This document shows positions 8,444 through 18,684 of a stretch of 40,086 nucleotides of DNA, piece by piece. The position numbers and the translations under genes were made by a program. Below the pieces are notes generated by a model, which had not been told where the DNA came from, ran no database searches, and saw only the letters and a program-made list of their open reading frames with translations. Location: positions 1-40,086 of the forward strand of contig NZ_MDZA01000266.1 of the NCBI RefSeq assembly GCF_001816125.1. Reading direction: 5' to 3'. Positions within the stretch are counted from its first letter, which is position 1. Each line of letters opens with the position of its first letter. Origin of the DNA: Hymenobacter coccineus (GTDB taxonomy: Bacteria; Bacteroidota; Bacteroidia; Cytophagales; Hymenobacteraceae).

Positions 8444-8515
8444 AGTTAAAAGTTGAGAGTTAAAAGTTAAAACCCATGCGCATGGGTTTTAACTTTTAAC
8501 TCTCAACTTTTAACT
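8444..8515. repeat. perfect 72-bp palindrome without spacer
   Basis: The left half (8444-8479) is the exact reverse complement of the right half (8480-8515), centred on ATGCGCAT. The arms are AT-rich and built from repeated GTTAAAAGTT-like units around a short CCCATGC core. It fills the gap between the MBL gene and rluE. It can form a full cruciform, or an RNA hairpin read from both sides. No T-run follows. Confidence 0.95.
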
Positions 8516-8536
8516 CCAAATAAGGGCCCCCAGCTT

Positions 8537-9241
8537 ATGCGCTACATCCTCCTCAATAAGCCCTACGAAGTCCTCACCCAGTTCACCGATGAGGCGGGCC
8601 GGGCCACGCTCAAGGATTTCGTGCCCGTGCCGCACATCTACCCCGTTGGCCGGCTCGATTTTGACTCCGAAGGCCTGCTGCTGCTCACCGATGACAAGGC
8701 CCTCCAGCACCGCCTCAGCGACCCGCGTTATAAAGCATTCAAAACCTACTGGGCCCAGGTAGAGGGCGAGGTGACCACCGAGGCCCTCGAAAAACTGCGC
8801 CGCGGCGTGCTCATCAAAGAAGGCCGCACCGCCCCCGCCCAGGCCACCGACATGCCCGAGCCCGAGGGCCTGTGGGCGCGCAGCACGCCTATCCGCTACC
8901 GCGCCAGCATCCCCACCACCTGGCTGGAAATCCGCATTTCGCAGGGCATGAACCGGCAGGTGCGCAAGATGTGCGCCGCCGTGGGCCTGCCGTGCCTCCG
9001 CCTCGTCCGCGCCCGCATCGACGAGCTGGACCTCGGGGCCCTGGCCCCCGGCGAGTGGCGCGAGCTCACGCCCGAAGAGTCGCGCAAGCTCAAGGCCAAG
9101 TTCTCGGCCACCAAAGACCCCGCCAACCGCCAAGTGGCTGTGAAGCCTACCCCGGGGGCCCCGGCCGCTGCTGGGCCGCTGCGCCGCCCAGGCCCCAGCG
9201 GCGGCCCAGCCGAGCGCGGTGCGCCCCGCCGTCCGCGCTAG
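8537..9241 (+). CDS. 23S rRNA pseudouridine synthase, RluE/RsuA type
   Basis: A 234-residue pseudouridine synthase. The catalytic Asp is in GRLDFDSEGLLLLTDD near residue 37. Other family motifs are YILLNKPYEVLTQF at the start, KTYWAQVEGE in the middle, and ISQGMNRQVRKMCAAVGLP toward the end. It lacks the N-terminal S4 domain of RsuA and RluB, as RluE does, so it most likely modifies one uridine of 23S rRNA. The last 40 residues are a Pro/Ala/Arg-rich tail with no visible fold. The ATG at 8537 gives the family start. Confidence 0.88.
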   Translation: MRYILLNKPYEVLTQFTDEAGRATLKDFVPVPHIYPVGRLDFDSEGLLLLTDDKALQHRLSDPRYKAFKTYWAQVEGEVTTEALEKLRRGVLIKEGRTAPAQATDMPEPEGLWARSTPIRYRASIPTTWLEIRISQGMNRQVRKMCAAVGLPCLRLVRARIDELDLGALAPGEWRELTPEESRKLKAKFSATKDPANRQVAVKPTPGAPAAAGPLRRPGPSGGPAERGAPRRPR

Positions 9242-9253
9242 GGACCCGGCGTT

Positions 9254-10212
9254 ATGTTGAGCAAGCGCTTGTTGCGTCGCCTGATGAATACCGGCCTCGT
9301 GCTGTTCGGGCTGGCAAACGTCGTTGTTTTCTTCCACGCCTGGCAGCTCACGCACTTCAGCACCGCGGCGGGCCCCGCACCAAGTCGCCCGAAAAACTAT
9401 CGGCCGCCGCCAAGCTGAGCTTGGTGCTAACCGGCGTGCGCAACCCGCGGCCCGTCACCGGGGCGCCGCCGGCGTTTCCCTGCCAAAGCCTGTTTTTTGA
9501 GGGCCCCAACGGCCGGCTCGCGGCGTGGTACAGCTTGCCCGCGGGCCCGGCGCGCGGCACGGTGGCCCTGTTCCACGGCTACACCAGCGAAAAATCGCAC
9601 CTGGTAACGGAGGCCACCTTTTTCCGCGACCTGGGCTACGCTGTGCTGCTAGTCGATTTTGCCGGCGGTGGCGGCTCGGCAGGCACCCACGTGACGGTGG
9701 GCTACCGCGAGGCCGACGACGTAGCGGCCGCCGCGCGCTGGCTCGACGCCCGTCCCGGCGGCCCGGGGCCCCTGGTGCTCTACGGCGTGAGCATGGGCGC
9801 GGTGGCCATCCTGCGGGCCGAGGCCGAGTTGGGCGTGCGACCGGCGGCCAACGTGCTCGAATGCCCCTTCGGCAGCCTCCGCCAAACGGCCCGCAACCGC
9901 TTCGCCGCCCTGCACGTGCCCGCCTGGCCCCTGGCCGATTTGCTGGTATTCTGGGGTGGCCTGCAAAATGGCTTCTGGGGCCCCGGCCTCTCCGCCGAGC
10001 GCTACGCCACGCAAGTAGCTACCCCCACCCTACTCCTGTGGGGCACCGCCGACGCCCGCGTGACCCGCGCCGAAACCAACGCCATTTTCCGCAACCTCCG
10101 GGGCCCCAAGCAGCGGCACGACTTCGTTGGCGCGGGCCACGAGCCGTACTGGCACCGCTACCCGGCCGCCTGGCAGCAGCAGGTGCGCGGGTTTTTGCTG
10201 CATCAGAAGTAG
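9254..10212 (+). CDS. alpha/beta hydrolase, N-terminally anchored, one frameshift
   Basis: Two frames give one 319-residue protein. The first (ATG 9254) codes a membrane helix (TGLVLFGLANVVVFFHAW). The second, from about 9375, codes the hydrolase: oxyanion segment LFHGYTSEKSH, nucleophile elbow GVSMGA, acid GTADARV and His in GAGHEPYW. Adding one C to the GGGCCCC run near 9373 joins them as FSTAAGPRTKSPEK. The enzyme is related to BEM46/YqkD-like hydrolases and probably works at the periplasmic or cytoplasmic membrane face; the substrate is unknown. The gene starts 12 bases after rluE. The shift is probably a sequence error. Confidence 0.8.
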
Positions 10213-10365
10213 CGAGGGCGCAGTGAGCCCGCGTATCAAACGGGCTGCCCGTAGGCTTGAGGGCCCCATGCAGTACGTTGCGCTGACGGGCTGGCAGAAA
10301 ACGGATTTTCTGAATATTCAAACAAAGCCATGAAGTCCGGCGGGGGCCCTAAAAAGACGCTTTTG

Positions 10366-10380
10366 GTGACATTGTGTCAC
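10366..10380. promoter_or_regulatory. perfect dyad upstream of dnaK (GTGACA-N3-TGTCAC)
   Basis: GTGACATTGTGTCAC is a perfect inverted repeat with a 3-bp spacer, 94 bp before the dnaK ATG. The symmetry extends imperfectly outward. It could be an operator for a heat-shock regulator, but I know no Bacteroidota regulator with this site. Confidence 0.4.
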
Positions 10381-10474
10381 AAAATGGGCTGGTACGTTGC
10401 TTGTAAAAGGACCAGCAGCTACCCTTGGGCAGCTTTCTATTGACAAACTATCCACTTAATCTGAACACCCCAAC

Positions 10475-12409
<1,935 letters not shown>

Positions 12410-12466
12410 GACCGCAGATTCCGTGGATTTAACGGATAAAAACGGATTCTAATTTGGCATTGAAAA

Positions 12467-12498
12467 GGCCGGAAGCGCATTGCTTCCGGCCTTTTTTT
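12467..12498 (+). terminator. Rho-independent terminator after dnaK
   Basis: A ten-base-pair stem (GGCCGGAAGC / GCTTCCGGCC) with a five-base loop is followed by seven T. An AAAA run on the other side lets it also serve the convergent GNAT gene. Just before it, at about 12415-12452, lies a degenerate repeat with CAGATTCCGTGGATTTAACG. Confidence 0.9.
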
Positions 12499-12518
12499 GT
12501 GTGCTGGGGCCCCAGCGC

Positions 12519-12917
12519 TCAGTGTTCGCGCCGGATGAGGAAGCCGTCCGTCATGGTTTCCATGCCCAGCTTGGGGTAGTAGGCCATGGCCTCCTGGGCG
12601 GCGCGCAGCATGAGCGTGCTGCCGGGCCCCGCCTTTTCTTTGGTTAGGGCCAGCAGCTGCTTGCCGATACCCTGGTGCTTATACTCGTCGCGCACGGCCA
12701 AGTCGGAGAGGTAGCAGCAGAAGCAAAAATCGGTGAGGGCCCGGGACACGCCCACCAGCAGGGGCCCATCCCAGGCCGTGGCGACGAGGTTGCTATTGGC
12801 GTACATCTGGGCGATGCGGGGCGCGTCGTGGGTGGGGCGCTCCAGGCCGGCGCTTAAGTATAGGTCGATGACTTGCTCAGCGGTAGGGATACGGTCGAGG
12901 TGGTAGGCGATGGGCAT
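12519..12917 (-). CDS. GNAT-family N-acetyltransferase
   Basis: A 132-residue acetyltransferase. The acetyl-CoA-binding region is clear: LSDLAVRDEYKHQGIGKQLL with the HQGIGKQ pyrophosphate loop, followed by a LRAAQEAMAYYPKLGM segment typical of the fold's end. The N-terminal half sets the acceptor site and does not show the substrate. The ATG at 12917 (MPIAYHLDRIP) is preferred over the longer frame to 12950, whose extra residues look like leader translation. It is convergent with dnaK and divergent from the membrane-protein gene at 13025. Confidence 0.82.
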   Translation of the reverse strand: MPIAYHLDRIPTAEQVIDLYLSAGLERPTHDAPRIAQMYANSNLVATAWDGPLLVGVSRALTDFCFCCYLSDLAVRDEYKHQGIGKQLLALTKEKAGPGSTLMLRAAQEAMAYYPKLGMETMTDGFLIRREH

Positions 12918-13024
12918 GGGCAGCGGGAGAAAGTTTGTGGGCGGCTGCAAAGTAAACCGGCCGGCGCGGGACGTAAATTGCCTCAGGTTTTGGCCGCTGC
13001 CGACCGCCGTTTGCTCCGCTCCGC

Positions 13025-13675
13025 ATGGATTCCGTTGTTCTTGCTTACCAGAAGTTTTCCACGCCCGAGGCGGCCCAGCCGCTGCTGGCCCTGCTCGATG
13101 CCCAGCGGATTGCCTACGAAGCCCACCACTCGCGGCCGCGCTTCAATGCCGTGCTGGGCACCACGTCGGCCGAGCAATTCGTGGTGAGCCTGCTGCCCGG
13201 CGACTTCACGCGGGTGCGCCAACTGGAAGAAAGCCAGGCCGCTAATACACCCAGCAACTTCCCGTCGGACTATTATCTGTTCAAGTTCACCAACCAGGAG
13301 CTGTGGGAGCTGCTCAGCCAGCCCGATGCCTGGAGCAGCCACGATGTGGCGCTGGCTACCCAGGTGCTGCGCGAGCGCGGCCAGGACGTGTCGGACCACA
13401 TTTTGCATAACCTTAGGGCCCTGCACACCGAAACCCTGGCCGCCCCCAACCCCCGCCCCACCGCCTGGATTGTGGCCGGCTACCTGCTGGCCCTGGCGGG
13501 CGGCGTGTTCGGCATGGGCATTGGCTGGTCGCTGTGGCGCTACCGCAAAACCCTGCCCGACGGCCGACAGGTGCCCGGCTTTGCCACCGCCGACCGGGCC
13601 CACGGCGTGCGCATTCTGTGGCTGGGCGCGGCGGGCGTGCTGTTTTGGGTGGCGGTGCGGATTATGGCGGGGTAA
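13025..13675 (+). CDS. membrane protein with DUF2007-like N-terminal domain
   Basis: A 216-residue protein. Residues 1-75 (VVLAYQKFSTPEAAQPLLAL and the following strand-rich part ending near VVSLLPGDF) resemble the small DUF2007 signal-transduction-like domain. A helical middle part follows, then two transmembrane helices at about 145-170 and 193-213. The function is unknown. The start ATG is unambiguous. It stands alone between divergent GNAT and a large inverted repeat. Confidence 0.65.
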   Translation: MDSVVLAYQKFSTPEAAQPLLALLDAQRIAYEAHHSRPRFNAVLGTTSAEQFVVSLLPGDFTRVRQLEESQAANTPSNFPSDYYLFKFTNQELWELLSQPDAWSSHDVALATQVLRERGQDVSDHILHNLRALHTETLAAPNPRPTAWIVAGYLLALAGGVFGMGIGWSLWRYRKTLPDGRQVPGFATADRAHGVRILWLGAAGVLFWVAVRIMAG

Positions 13676-13695
13676 GCCAGCCGGGGGGAGAAGAG

Positions 13696-13806
13696 CTGTA
13701 CCACCAAGCTGTGCTTGGTCTTGCCCCAGGGCCCCTAGCTCTCCCCAGGGCCCCTAGCTCTCCCCAGGGCAGCATACGCGAGACCAAGCACAGCTTGGTG
13801 GTACAG
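13696..13806. repeat. inverted repeat with 26-bp arms and a 19-bp tandem repeat in its loop
   Basis: Perfect arms lie at 13696-13721 and 13781-13806. Each arm holds its own hairpin (ACCAAGC/GCTTGGT). The 59-nt loop contains a 19-base unit, CCCCAGGGCCCCTAGCTCT, twice in full and once in part from 13724. It separates the convergent genes ending at 13675 and 13810 and may act as a two-way stop, though no T-run is present. Confidence 0.9.
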
Positions 13807-13809
13807 AAG

Positions 13810-14928
13810 CTATATTCCCAGTTGGGCTGGGTTTTCGGCGGCGTCGGCCAGCCCGTCCTCAATTTTTTCGGCGGCTTCCTCCCGGTCTTCGGCATCGGGC
13901 ATTTCCAGCTCCTCGGCTTGCTCGCGCCAGCCGGTGGGCTCGTAGCTGAGGCGGATGTAGATGGGGAAGTGGTCGGAGCCCATGTGGGTGAGGCGCTCGA
14001 GGTGCTGCAAGCGGAAGTGCGCCGAGTGGAACACGTGGTCGAGGGGCCAGCGCAGCAGCTTGTGGTCGGCGTGGAACGTGGGCAGCAGGCCCCGGCCGAT
14101 GCGCGGGTCGAGCAGCTGCGAAAGCCGCCGGAACAGCTCGGAGGTGTGTGACCACGCCACGTCGTTCAGGTCGCCGGCCACGATGGTGGGGCCGTCGTGG
14201 TCCTCAATTTCGCGGCCCACCACCAGCAGCTCTGCGTCGCGGCGCACGCTGCTCTTGGATTCGGACGGGGCGGGCGGGCGCGGGTGCAGGAAGTGCATGC
14301 GCACCAGCACGCCGTTGGGCAGTTCCACCTGCCCGTGAAACGAAGGCACGTCGGCTTCCAGCAGAAACCGGATTTCAGCCTGGCGCAGCGGTAGGCGCGA
14401 GAACACCAGCATGCCGTAGGTGTTGGGCAGCGGGGCGTGGCAGGTGTAGGGGTACGATTTAGCGAGCGGCTGCAGCTGCGCCAGCCACCAGGCGTCGGTT
14501 TCCACGGCCAGCACAACGTCGGGCTGCCGCAGGCGGATGTGGCCCATGATGCGCGCCGAATCACGGTTGTACATCAACACGTTAGTTACCAGTAGGCTCA
14601 GGTGGTTATCGAGGTCGGCGGCGGGGCGGCTGGCGTCGGCCACCTGCTTGCGGTGCAGCGGCGTGTAAGGCAGAATTCGGTAGCCCTGGTAGCCGATGGC
14701 AACCCCCAGGGCCCCCACCAGGGCCCCTTGCCAGGGCCCCGGCAGCGGCGGCAGCAGCAGGGCCCCTGCCAGGCTAAGCGCTAGCCCAGCCACAATTTGC
14801 AGGCGCGGAAAATCGCAGATGCGCACCCACCAGGCCGTTTGGCGGAGCAGCGGCAGCGCGGTAACCAGCAGGGCAGCAGCGGCCAGCAGCCACGTCAGCC
14901 ACTGCGCCAGGATAAGCAGTAAATTCAT
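13810..14928 (-). CDS. membrane-anchored endonuclease/exonuclease/phosphatase-family protein
   Basis: A 372-residue protein. Residues 1-105 hold three membrane helices (LLLILAQWLTWLLAAAALLV, IVAGLALSLAGALLLPPL, GALVGALGVAIGYQGY). The EEP catalytic domain follows: TNVLMYNRDS (Asn), DVVLAVETD (metal-binding Glu), IVAGDLNDVAWS and GSDHFPIYIRL (catalytic Asp/His). The active site should face the periplasm. The C-terminal 35 residues are very acidic. EEP proteins cut nucleic acids or phosphodiesters; the substrate here is unknown. The ATG at 14928 is chosen over a TTG at 14937, and a TACCTTTG box ends six bases before it. Confidence 0.87.
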   Translation of the reverse strand: MNLLLILAQWLTWLLAAAALLVTALPLLRQTAWWVRICDFPRLQIVAGLALSLAGALLLPPLPGPWQGALVGALGVAIGYQGYRILPYTPLHRKQVADASRPAADLDNHLSLLVTNVLMYNRDSARIMGHIRLRQPDVVLAVETDAWWLAQLQPLAKSYPYTCHAPLPNTYGMLVFSRLPLRQAEIRFLLEADVPSFHGQVELPNGVLVRMHFLHPRPPAPSESKSSVRRDAELLVVGREIEDHDGPTIVAGDLNDVAWSHTSELFRRLSQLLDPRIGRGLLPTFHADHKLLRWPLDHVFHSAHFRLQHLERLTHMGSDHFPIYIRLSYEPTGWREQAEELEMPDAEDREEAAEKIEDGLADAAENPAQLGI

Positions 14929-14934
14929 CAAAAA

Positions 14935-14942
14935 CAAAGGTA
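14935..14942 (-). promoter_or_regulatory. -7 promoter box of the EEP-family gene
   Basis: TACCTTTG on the minus strand matches the consensus exactly and ends six bases before the ATG at 14928. Confidence 0.5.
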
Positions 14943-15014
14943 TATAGTGGCACCAGCTCGGGCACGGCCGTCCGGCTAAATAGCCGCGTTGGCCGTGCCC
15001 TGGGGCCCTTGCCC

Positions 15015-15022
15015 TACCTTTG
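15015..15022 (+). promoter_or_regulatory. -7 promoter box of the marC-like gene
   Basis: TACCTTTG is followed by AGGC and then the ATG at 15027. A TTG lies about 23 bp upstream as a possible -33 element. The transcript would be leaderless or nearly so. Confidence 0.5.
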
Positions 15023-15026
15023 AGGC

Positions 15027-15647
15027 ATGGAAATCCTGCTGGCCACGTTCACCACCCTGTTTTCGCTCGTGAACCCCTTCGGGGCGATGCCGGTTTTCCT
15101 CACCCTCACCAGCGACGACAGTGGCACCGAGCGCCTGCGCATTGCCCTGCGCGCCTGCCTCTACATGGTGGCCATCCTGAGCGTGGCCTTTCTGGGCGGG
15201 CAGTACATCCTCAACTTCTTCGGCATCAGCATCCAGCACCTGCGCATTGCGGGTGGCATCCTGCTCATGCGCTCGGCCTTCGACTTGCTCACGCCCGGCG
15301 CCAACCGCGACCGGGTGGGCCCCGCCGCCCTCGAAGAAAGCAAGCTCAAGGACGACGTGAGCTTCACACCGCTGGCCATGCCCATGCTCTCGGGGCCCGG
15401 CTCGATGGCCATCTGCATCGGCCTCATCCGCCCCAGCTACCCCGATAAATTGCTGACGCTTTTGGGCTTTGCGCTGGTAGCGCTGGCTAGCTTCGTGGTG
15501 CTGGCCTCGTCGCTGCGCCTCACGCGCCTGCTGGGCCGGCCGGGCATGGCGGCCCTGGCGCGCATCATGGGCTTCATCACGCTGGCCATCGGCGTGAACT
15601 TCTTCGCCTCCGCCATCGGCGTTTTGTTCCCGGGGTTAATCAAATAG
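15027..15647 (+). CDS. MarC-family integral membrane protein
   Basis: A 206-residue membrane protein of the MarC/UPF0056 family, with about six helices. Family marks are NPFGAMPVFLTLT near residue 16, the GGILLMRSAFDLL helix, and TPLAMPMLSGPGSMA in the second half, a repeat of the proline/glycine re-entrant motif. MarC proteins are often annotated as antibiotic resistance proteins, but that role was not upheld; a small-molecule transporter is the usual guess. The ATG at 15027 lies right behind a promoter box. It ends 65 bases before hemE. Confidence 0.88.
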   Translation: MEILLATFTTLFSLVNPFGAMPVFLTLTSDDSGTERLRIALRACLYMVAILSVAFLGGQYILNFFGISIQHLRIAGGILLMRSAFDLLTPGANRDRVGPAALEESKLKDDVSFTPLAMPMLSGPGSMAICIGLIRPSYPDKLLTLLGFALVALASFVVLASSLRLTRLLGRPGMAALARIMGFITLAIGVNFFASAIGVLFPGLIK

Positions 15648-15694
15648 GGCCCCGGCATTTGCAACGAGCGGCAACGGGGCCCCGGCGCCGGCCG

Positions 15695-15702
15695 TACTTT
15701 TG
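15695..15702 (+). promoter_or_regulatory. -7 promoter box of hemE
   Basis: TACTTTTG fits TAnnTTTG exactly, ten bases before the hemE ATG. No convincing -33 TTG stands at the usual distance. Confidence 0.45.
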
Positions 15703-15712
15703 CGTCTAGCTT

Positions 15713-16741
15713 ATGACAATCAAGAACGACCTCTACCTGCGCGCCGCCCGCGGCGAAACCACCGAGCGGACGCCCGTGTGGCTCATGCGCCAAGCCGGCC
15801 GCATCCTGCCCGAGTACCGCGCCCTGCGCGCCCGCCTCTCCGGCTTCAAAGAGCTGGTGGAAACCCCCGAGCTGGCCGCCGAGGTCACCATCCAGCCCAT
15901 CGACGCGCTGGACGTGGACGCGGCCATTATTTTCTCCGACATCTTGGTGGTGCCCGACGCCATGGGCCTGCCCTACGAGATGGTGGAGGCCCGGGGCCCC
16001 CTATTCCCCAACGTCATCAAGTCGGCCGCCGACGTGGACAAGCTGCGCATCGCCGACCCCGAGGAGCACCTCGGCTACGTGTTGGAGGCGCTGCGCATCA
16101 CCAAGCGGGCCCTGAACGGGCGCGTGCCACTGATAGGGTTTGCCGGGGCCCCCTGGACGATTCTGGCCTACATGGTGGAGGGCCACGGCTCCAAAACCTT
16201 CAGTAAGGCCCGCGGCATGCTCTACCGCGAGCCCGCCCTGGCCCACCGGCTGCTCGAAAAAATCACCGCCACCACCATCGCCTACCTGCAAGCCCAGGTG
16301 GCCGCCGGGGCCCAAGTGGTGCAGGTGTTCGACTCGTGGGCCGGCATCCTGCCGCCCGCGCACTACGCCGAATTCTCGACGCGCTACATCGCTCAGATTT
16401 GCGCCGCCCTCGCGCCGCTGGTGTCCGTCACGGTGTTTGCCAAGGGCGCCTGGTGGGCCGTGGAGGATTTTGCCGCCCTGCCCTGCCGCACCATTGGCCT
16501 CGACTGGAACCAGGACCCCGCCGCCGTGCGCCGCGTGGCCGGCGACAAAACTTTGCAAGGCAACCTCGACCCCTGTGCCCTCTACGGCACCCGCGACCAG
16601 GTAAAAGCCGCTACGCTGGCCATGCTGCGTCAGTTCGCCGGGGGCCCCCACATCGCCAACCTCGGCCACGGCGTCTACCCCGACACCGACCCCGACAACG
16701 TGCGCGTGTTCGTGGACACGGTGAAGGAGTGGCGGGGGTAG
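15713..16741 (+). CDS. hemE: uroporphyrinogen decarboxylase
   Basis: A 342-residue HemE, which removes four acetate carboxyls from uroporphyrinogen III to give coproporphyrinogen III in cytoplasmic heme synthesis. The signature [10 protein letters not shown] is at residues 21-30, carrying the substrate-binding arginines. The catalytic Asp region is [14 protein letters not shown]. The second signature is [16 protein letters not shown] at about 142-157, and the end holds [15 protein letters not shown]. Length matches the family. No other heme genes are nearby. Confidence 0.97.
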   Translation: MTIKNDLYLRAARGETTERTPVWLMRQAGRILPEYRALRARLSGFKELVETPELAAEVTIQPIDALDVDAAIIFSDILVVPDAMGLPYEMVEARGPLFPNVIKSAADVDKLRIADPEEHLGYVLEALRITKRALNGRVPLIGFAGAPWTILAYMVEGHGSKTFSKARGMLYREPALAHRLLEKITATTIAYLQAQVAAGAQVVQVFDSWAGILPPAHYAEFSTRYIAQICAALAPLVSVTVFAKGAWWAVEDFAALPCRTIGLDWNQDPAAVRRVAGDKTLQGNLDPCALYGTRDQVKAATLAMLRQFAGGPHIANLGHGVYPDTDPDNVRVFVDTVKEWRG

Positions 16742-16794
16742 GTTGGGGCCCCAGGGCCCTAATTCTCTAAAATCCACCTTCCCATTCCTTACGT

Positions 16795-17004
16795 ATGGAA
16801 ACCAAAGACACCAATGGGGCCCTGCTCGCCGAAGGTGATTCGGTCACGCTCATCAAAGACCTGAAAGTCAAAGGTTCTTCGCTAACACTTAAGCGCGGCA
16901 CGCTGGTCAAGAACATCCGCCTCACCAACTCCTCCAGCGAGGTAGAAGGGCGGGCCGGTGGCAGCACGATGGTGCTGAAAACGGAGTTTTTGAAGAAAGC
17001 CTAG
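16795..17004 (+). CDS. small PhnA/YjdM-like protein lacking the zinc ribbon
   Basis: A 69-residue protein matching the C-terminal domain of the PhnA (YjdM) family: DTNGALLAEGDSVTLIKDLK, then VKGSSLTLKRGTLVKNIRLT, and VLKTEFLKKA at the end. The N-terminal zinc-ribbon of full-length YjdM, with its four cysteines, is absent. Short versions are known in Bacteroidota. Despite the family name no role in phosphonate use is established. The ATG is clear and the next gene starts 12 bases after its stop, so the two are probably one unit. Confidence 0.85.
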   Translation: METKDTNGALLAEGDSVTLIKDLKVKGSSLTLKRGTLVKNIRLTNSSSEVEGRAGGSTMVLKTEFLKKA

Positions 17005-17016
17005 CGCGGCGTTCCC

Positions 17017-17580
17017 ATGCTGAGCGAGAAAGAGAAGATGCTAGCCGGCGAGCTGTACCTGGCCAGCGACCCGGTTTTGGTGCAGGAGCGGGCCCGGGCC
17101 AAACGGCTGCTGCACCGCCTGAACGTGACGGAGTACCTGCTTACGGACGTTGCGCGCGAAGTGCTGGCCGAGCTGGTGCCCCACGCCGGCCCGAATTTCT
17201 ACATCGAGCCACCCTTCCACTGCGATTACGGCAGCAACATTTATTGCGGCAGCGACGTGTTTTTCAACGTGAACTGCGTGGTGCTGGACGTGATGAAGGT
17301 CACCATTGGCTCCAACGTGTTGTTTGGGCCCGGGGTGCAGCTGTACGGGGCCACCCACCCGCTCGACGCCGTGACGCGCCGCACGGTGGAATCGGGGCGG
17401 CCCATCACCATCGGCGATGACTGTTGGTTTGGGGGCGGGGCCATCGTCTGCCCCGGCGTGCGCATCGGCATGGGCTGCGTCATCGGGGCCGGGTCGGTGG
17501 TTACCAGGGATGTACCGGCGTATTCGCTGGCGGTGGGCAACCCGGCCCGCGTCATCAAAAGCCTGGGGCCCCCAGCGTAG
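17017..17580 (+). CDS. maltose/galactoside O-acetyltransferase-family protein
   Basis: A 187-residue acetyl-CoA-dependent sugar O-acetyltransferase. The N-terminal mac domain (MLSEKEKMLAGELYLASDP, residues 1-50) is followed by left-handed beta-helix hexapeptide repeats: FYIEPPFHCDYGSNIYCG, then ITIGDDCWFGGGAIVCPGV. The catalytic His is in GATHPLDA. The end, NPARVIKSL, is typical. The acceptor sugar is unknown. It is close behind the PhnA-like gene, and its stop is immediately followed by a GGGGCCCC string and convergent rfaE1. Confidence 0.92.
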   Translation: MLSEKEKMLAGELYLASDPVLVQERARAKRLLHRLNVTEYLLTDVAREVLAELVPHAGPNFYIEPPFHCDYGSNIYCGSDVFFNVNCVVLDVMKVTIGSNVLFGPGVQLYGATHPLDAVTRRTVESGRPITIGDDCWFGGGAIVCPGVRIGMGCVIGAGSVVTRDVPAYSLAVGNPARVIKSLGPPA

Positions 17581-17591
17581 GGGCCCCGGCG

Positions 17592-18587
17592 CTACAGGCC
17601 AGCTTCCTGCGCTTCTTCCAGCAGCCGCTGTTTCTCAATCGGCACCACGCCCACTTGCTCGCACACCAGCCCGCCGCCGAGGTTGGCCAGCGCCGCCAGG
17701 AATGGCGCCGGTTGCCGCAGCGCCACGCACAGAGCCGCGATGCTGATGACCGTGTCGCCGGCCCCTGACACGTCGGAGATGGTGCGCAGGTGGGCCGGCA
17801 GGTAGGTTTTTTGGTCGGCCTGCTGGGCAAATACGCCGTGTTCGGACAGTGTCACTAGCACGGTTTCGGGCTGCAATTCTTCGCGTAGCCGGGCCACGCC
17901 GGCCTCGAAGCCCGGGCGGTCGGTGGCGGGGTCGCCAAACTCCAGCTTGAGGCCCTCGCGCAGCTCCTTCAGGTTGGGCTTGAACAGCGTGCAGCCGCGG
18001 TAAGCGAGGAAGTTCTTCTTCTTGGGGTCCACCACCGTGGGGATGCCGCGCTCCCGGGCCCGTGCGATGCAGGCGGCAATGATGTCCTCGCGCAGCACGC
18101 CCTTGTCATAATCTTCGAAAACTACCACGTCGGCCTCAGCCAACAGTTCGTCATAGGCCCCCAGCAGCTGCGCAGTTTCAGCGGCGTCGAGGTCGGTTTC
18201 CACCTCCGAATCGATGCGCAGCAGCTGCTGGCCGTGGGCCAGAATGCGCTGCTTCACGGTAGTGGGCCGCTGCGGACTGCGGAGGAGGCCGGCGGTGGGC
18301 AGGTCGCGTTGGCGCAGCAGCTCCAGCAGCTGGTCACCGCCGGCATCGTCGCCAATCACGGCGCAGAGCAGCGGCGTGGCCCCCAGGGCTTGCACGTTCA
18401 GGGCCACGTTGGCGGCCCCACCGAGGCGGTTTTCGGTGCGGGCCACGTGCACCACCGGCACGGGCGCCTCGGGCGAGAGGCGCGTGGCGCGGCCCCATAC
18501 GTAGGCGTCCACCATCACGTCGCCGATGATGAGGACGCGCAGGCTATTGAAATCGGCAAAGAGTTGGGAAAGCGTATCGACGGGCAT
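17592..18587 (-). CDS. rfaE1: D-glycero-beta-D-manno-heptose-7-phosphate kinase (RfaE1 domain)
   Basis: A 331-residue PfkB-family kinase equal to the N-terminal half of HldE: VLIIGDVMVDAYVWGRATRL, then SPEAPVPVVHV, NRLGGAANVALNVQALGA, the VDPKKKNF segment, FKPNLKELRE and the active-site DVSGAGDTVISIAAL. It phosphorylates heptose 7-phosphate at C1 on the way to ADP-heptose for lipopolysaccharide. The second enzyme (RfaE2, adenylyltransferase) is not fused and is not in the window. The ATG at 18587 is clear and a TACCTTTG box lies 22 bases upstream. A related PfkB sugar kinase cannot be fully excluded. Confidence 0.88.
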   Translation of the reverse strand: MPVDTLSQLFADFNSLRVLIIGDVMVDAYVWGRATRLSPEAPVPVVHVARTENRLGGAANVALNVQALGATPLLCAVIGDDAGGDQLLELLRQRDLPTAGLLRSPQRPTTVKQRILAHGQQLLRIDSEVETDLDAAETAQLLGAYDELLAEADVVVFEDYDKGVLREDIIAACIARARERGIPTVVDPKKKNFLAYRGCTLFKPNLKELREGLKLEFGDPATDRPGFEAGVARLREELQPETVLVTLSEHGVFAQQADQKTYLPAHLRTISDVSGAGDTVISIAALCVALRQPAPFLAALANLGGGLVCEQVGVVPIEKQRLLEEAQEAGL

Positions 18588-18609
18588 TGCGGCAAGAAGA
18601 ATAGGGCCC

Positions 18610-18617
18610 CAAAGGTA
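18610..18617 (-). promoter_or_regulatory. -7 promoter box of rfaE1
   Basis: TACCTTTG on the minus strand, directly followed by a GGGGCCC string, lies 22 bases before the ATG at 18587. Confidence 0.5.
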
Positions 18618-18684
18618 AAGGCCCGCGGCAGGAGCACGCCGAAGCGCACCGCTGCCACGGGCCTCACATTAACTGGTTGTTGCA

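Noticed and set aside
13724..13769. CRISPR-like array
   Set aside because: The 19-bp unit is in direct tandem with no spacers and only two full copies; no cas gene is near.
16795..17004. Phosphonate-use operon
   Set aside because: Only the small PhnA-like protein is present; there are no C-P lyase or phosphonatase genes, and the family name is historical.
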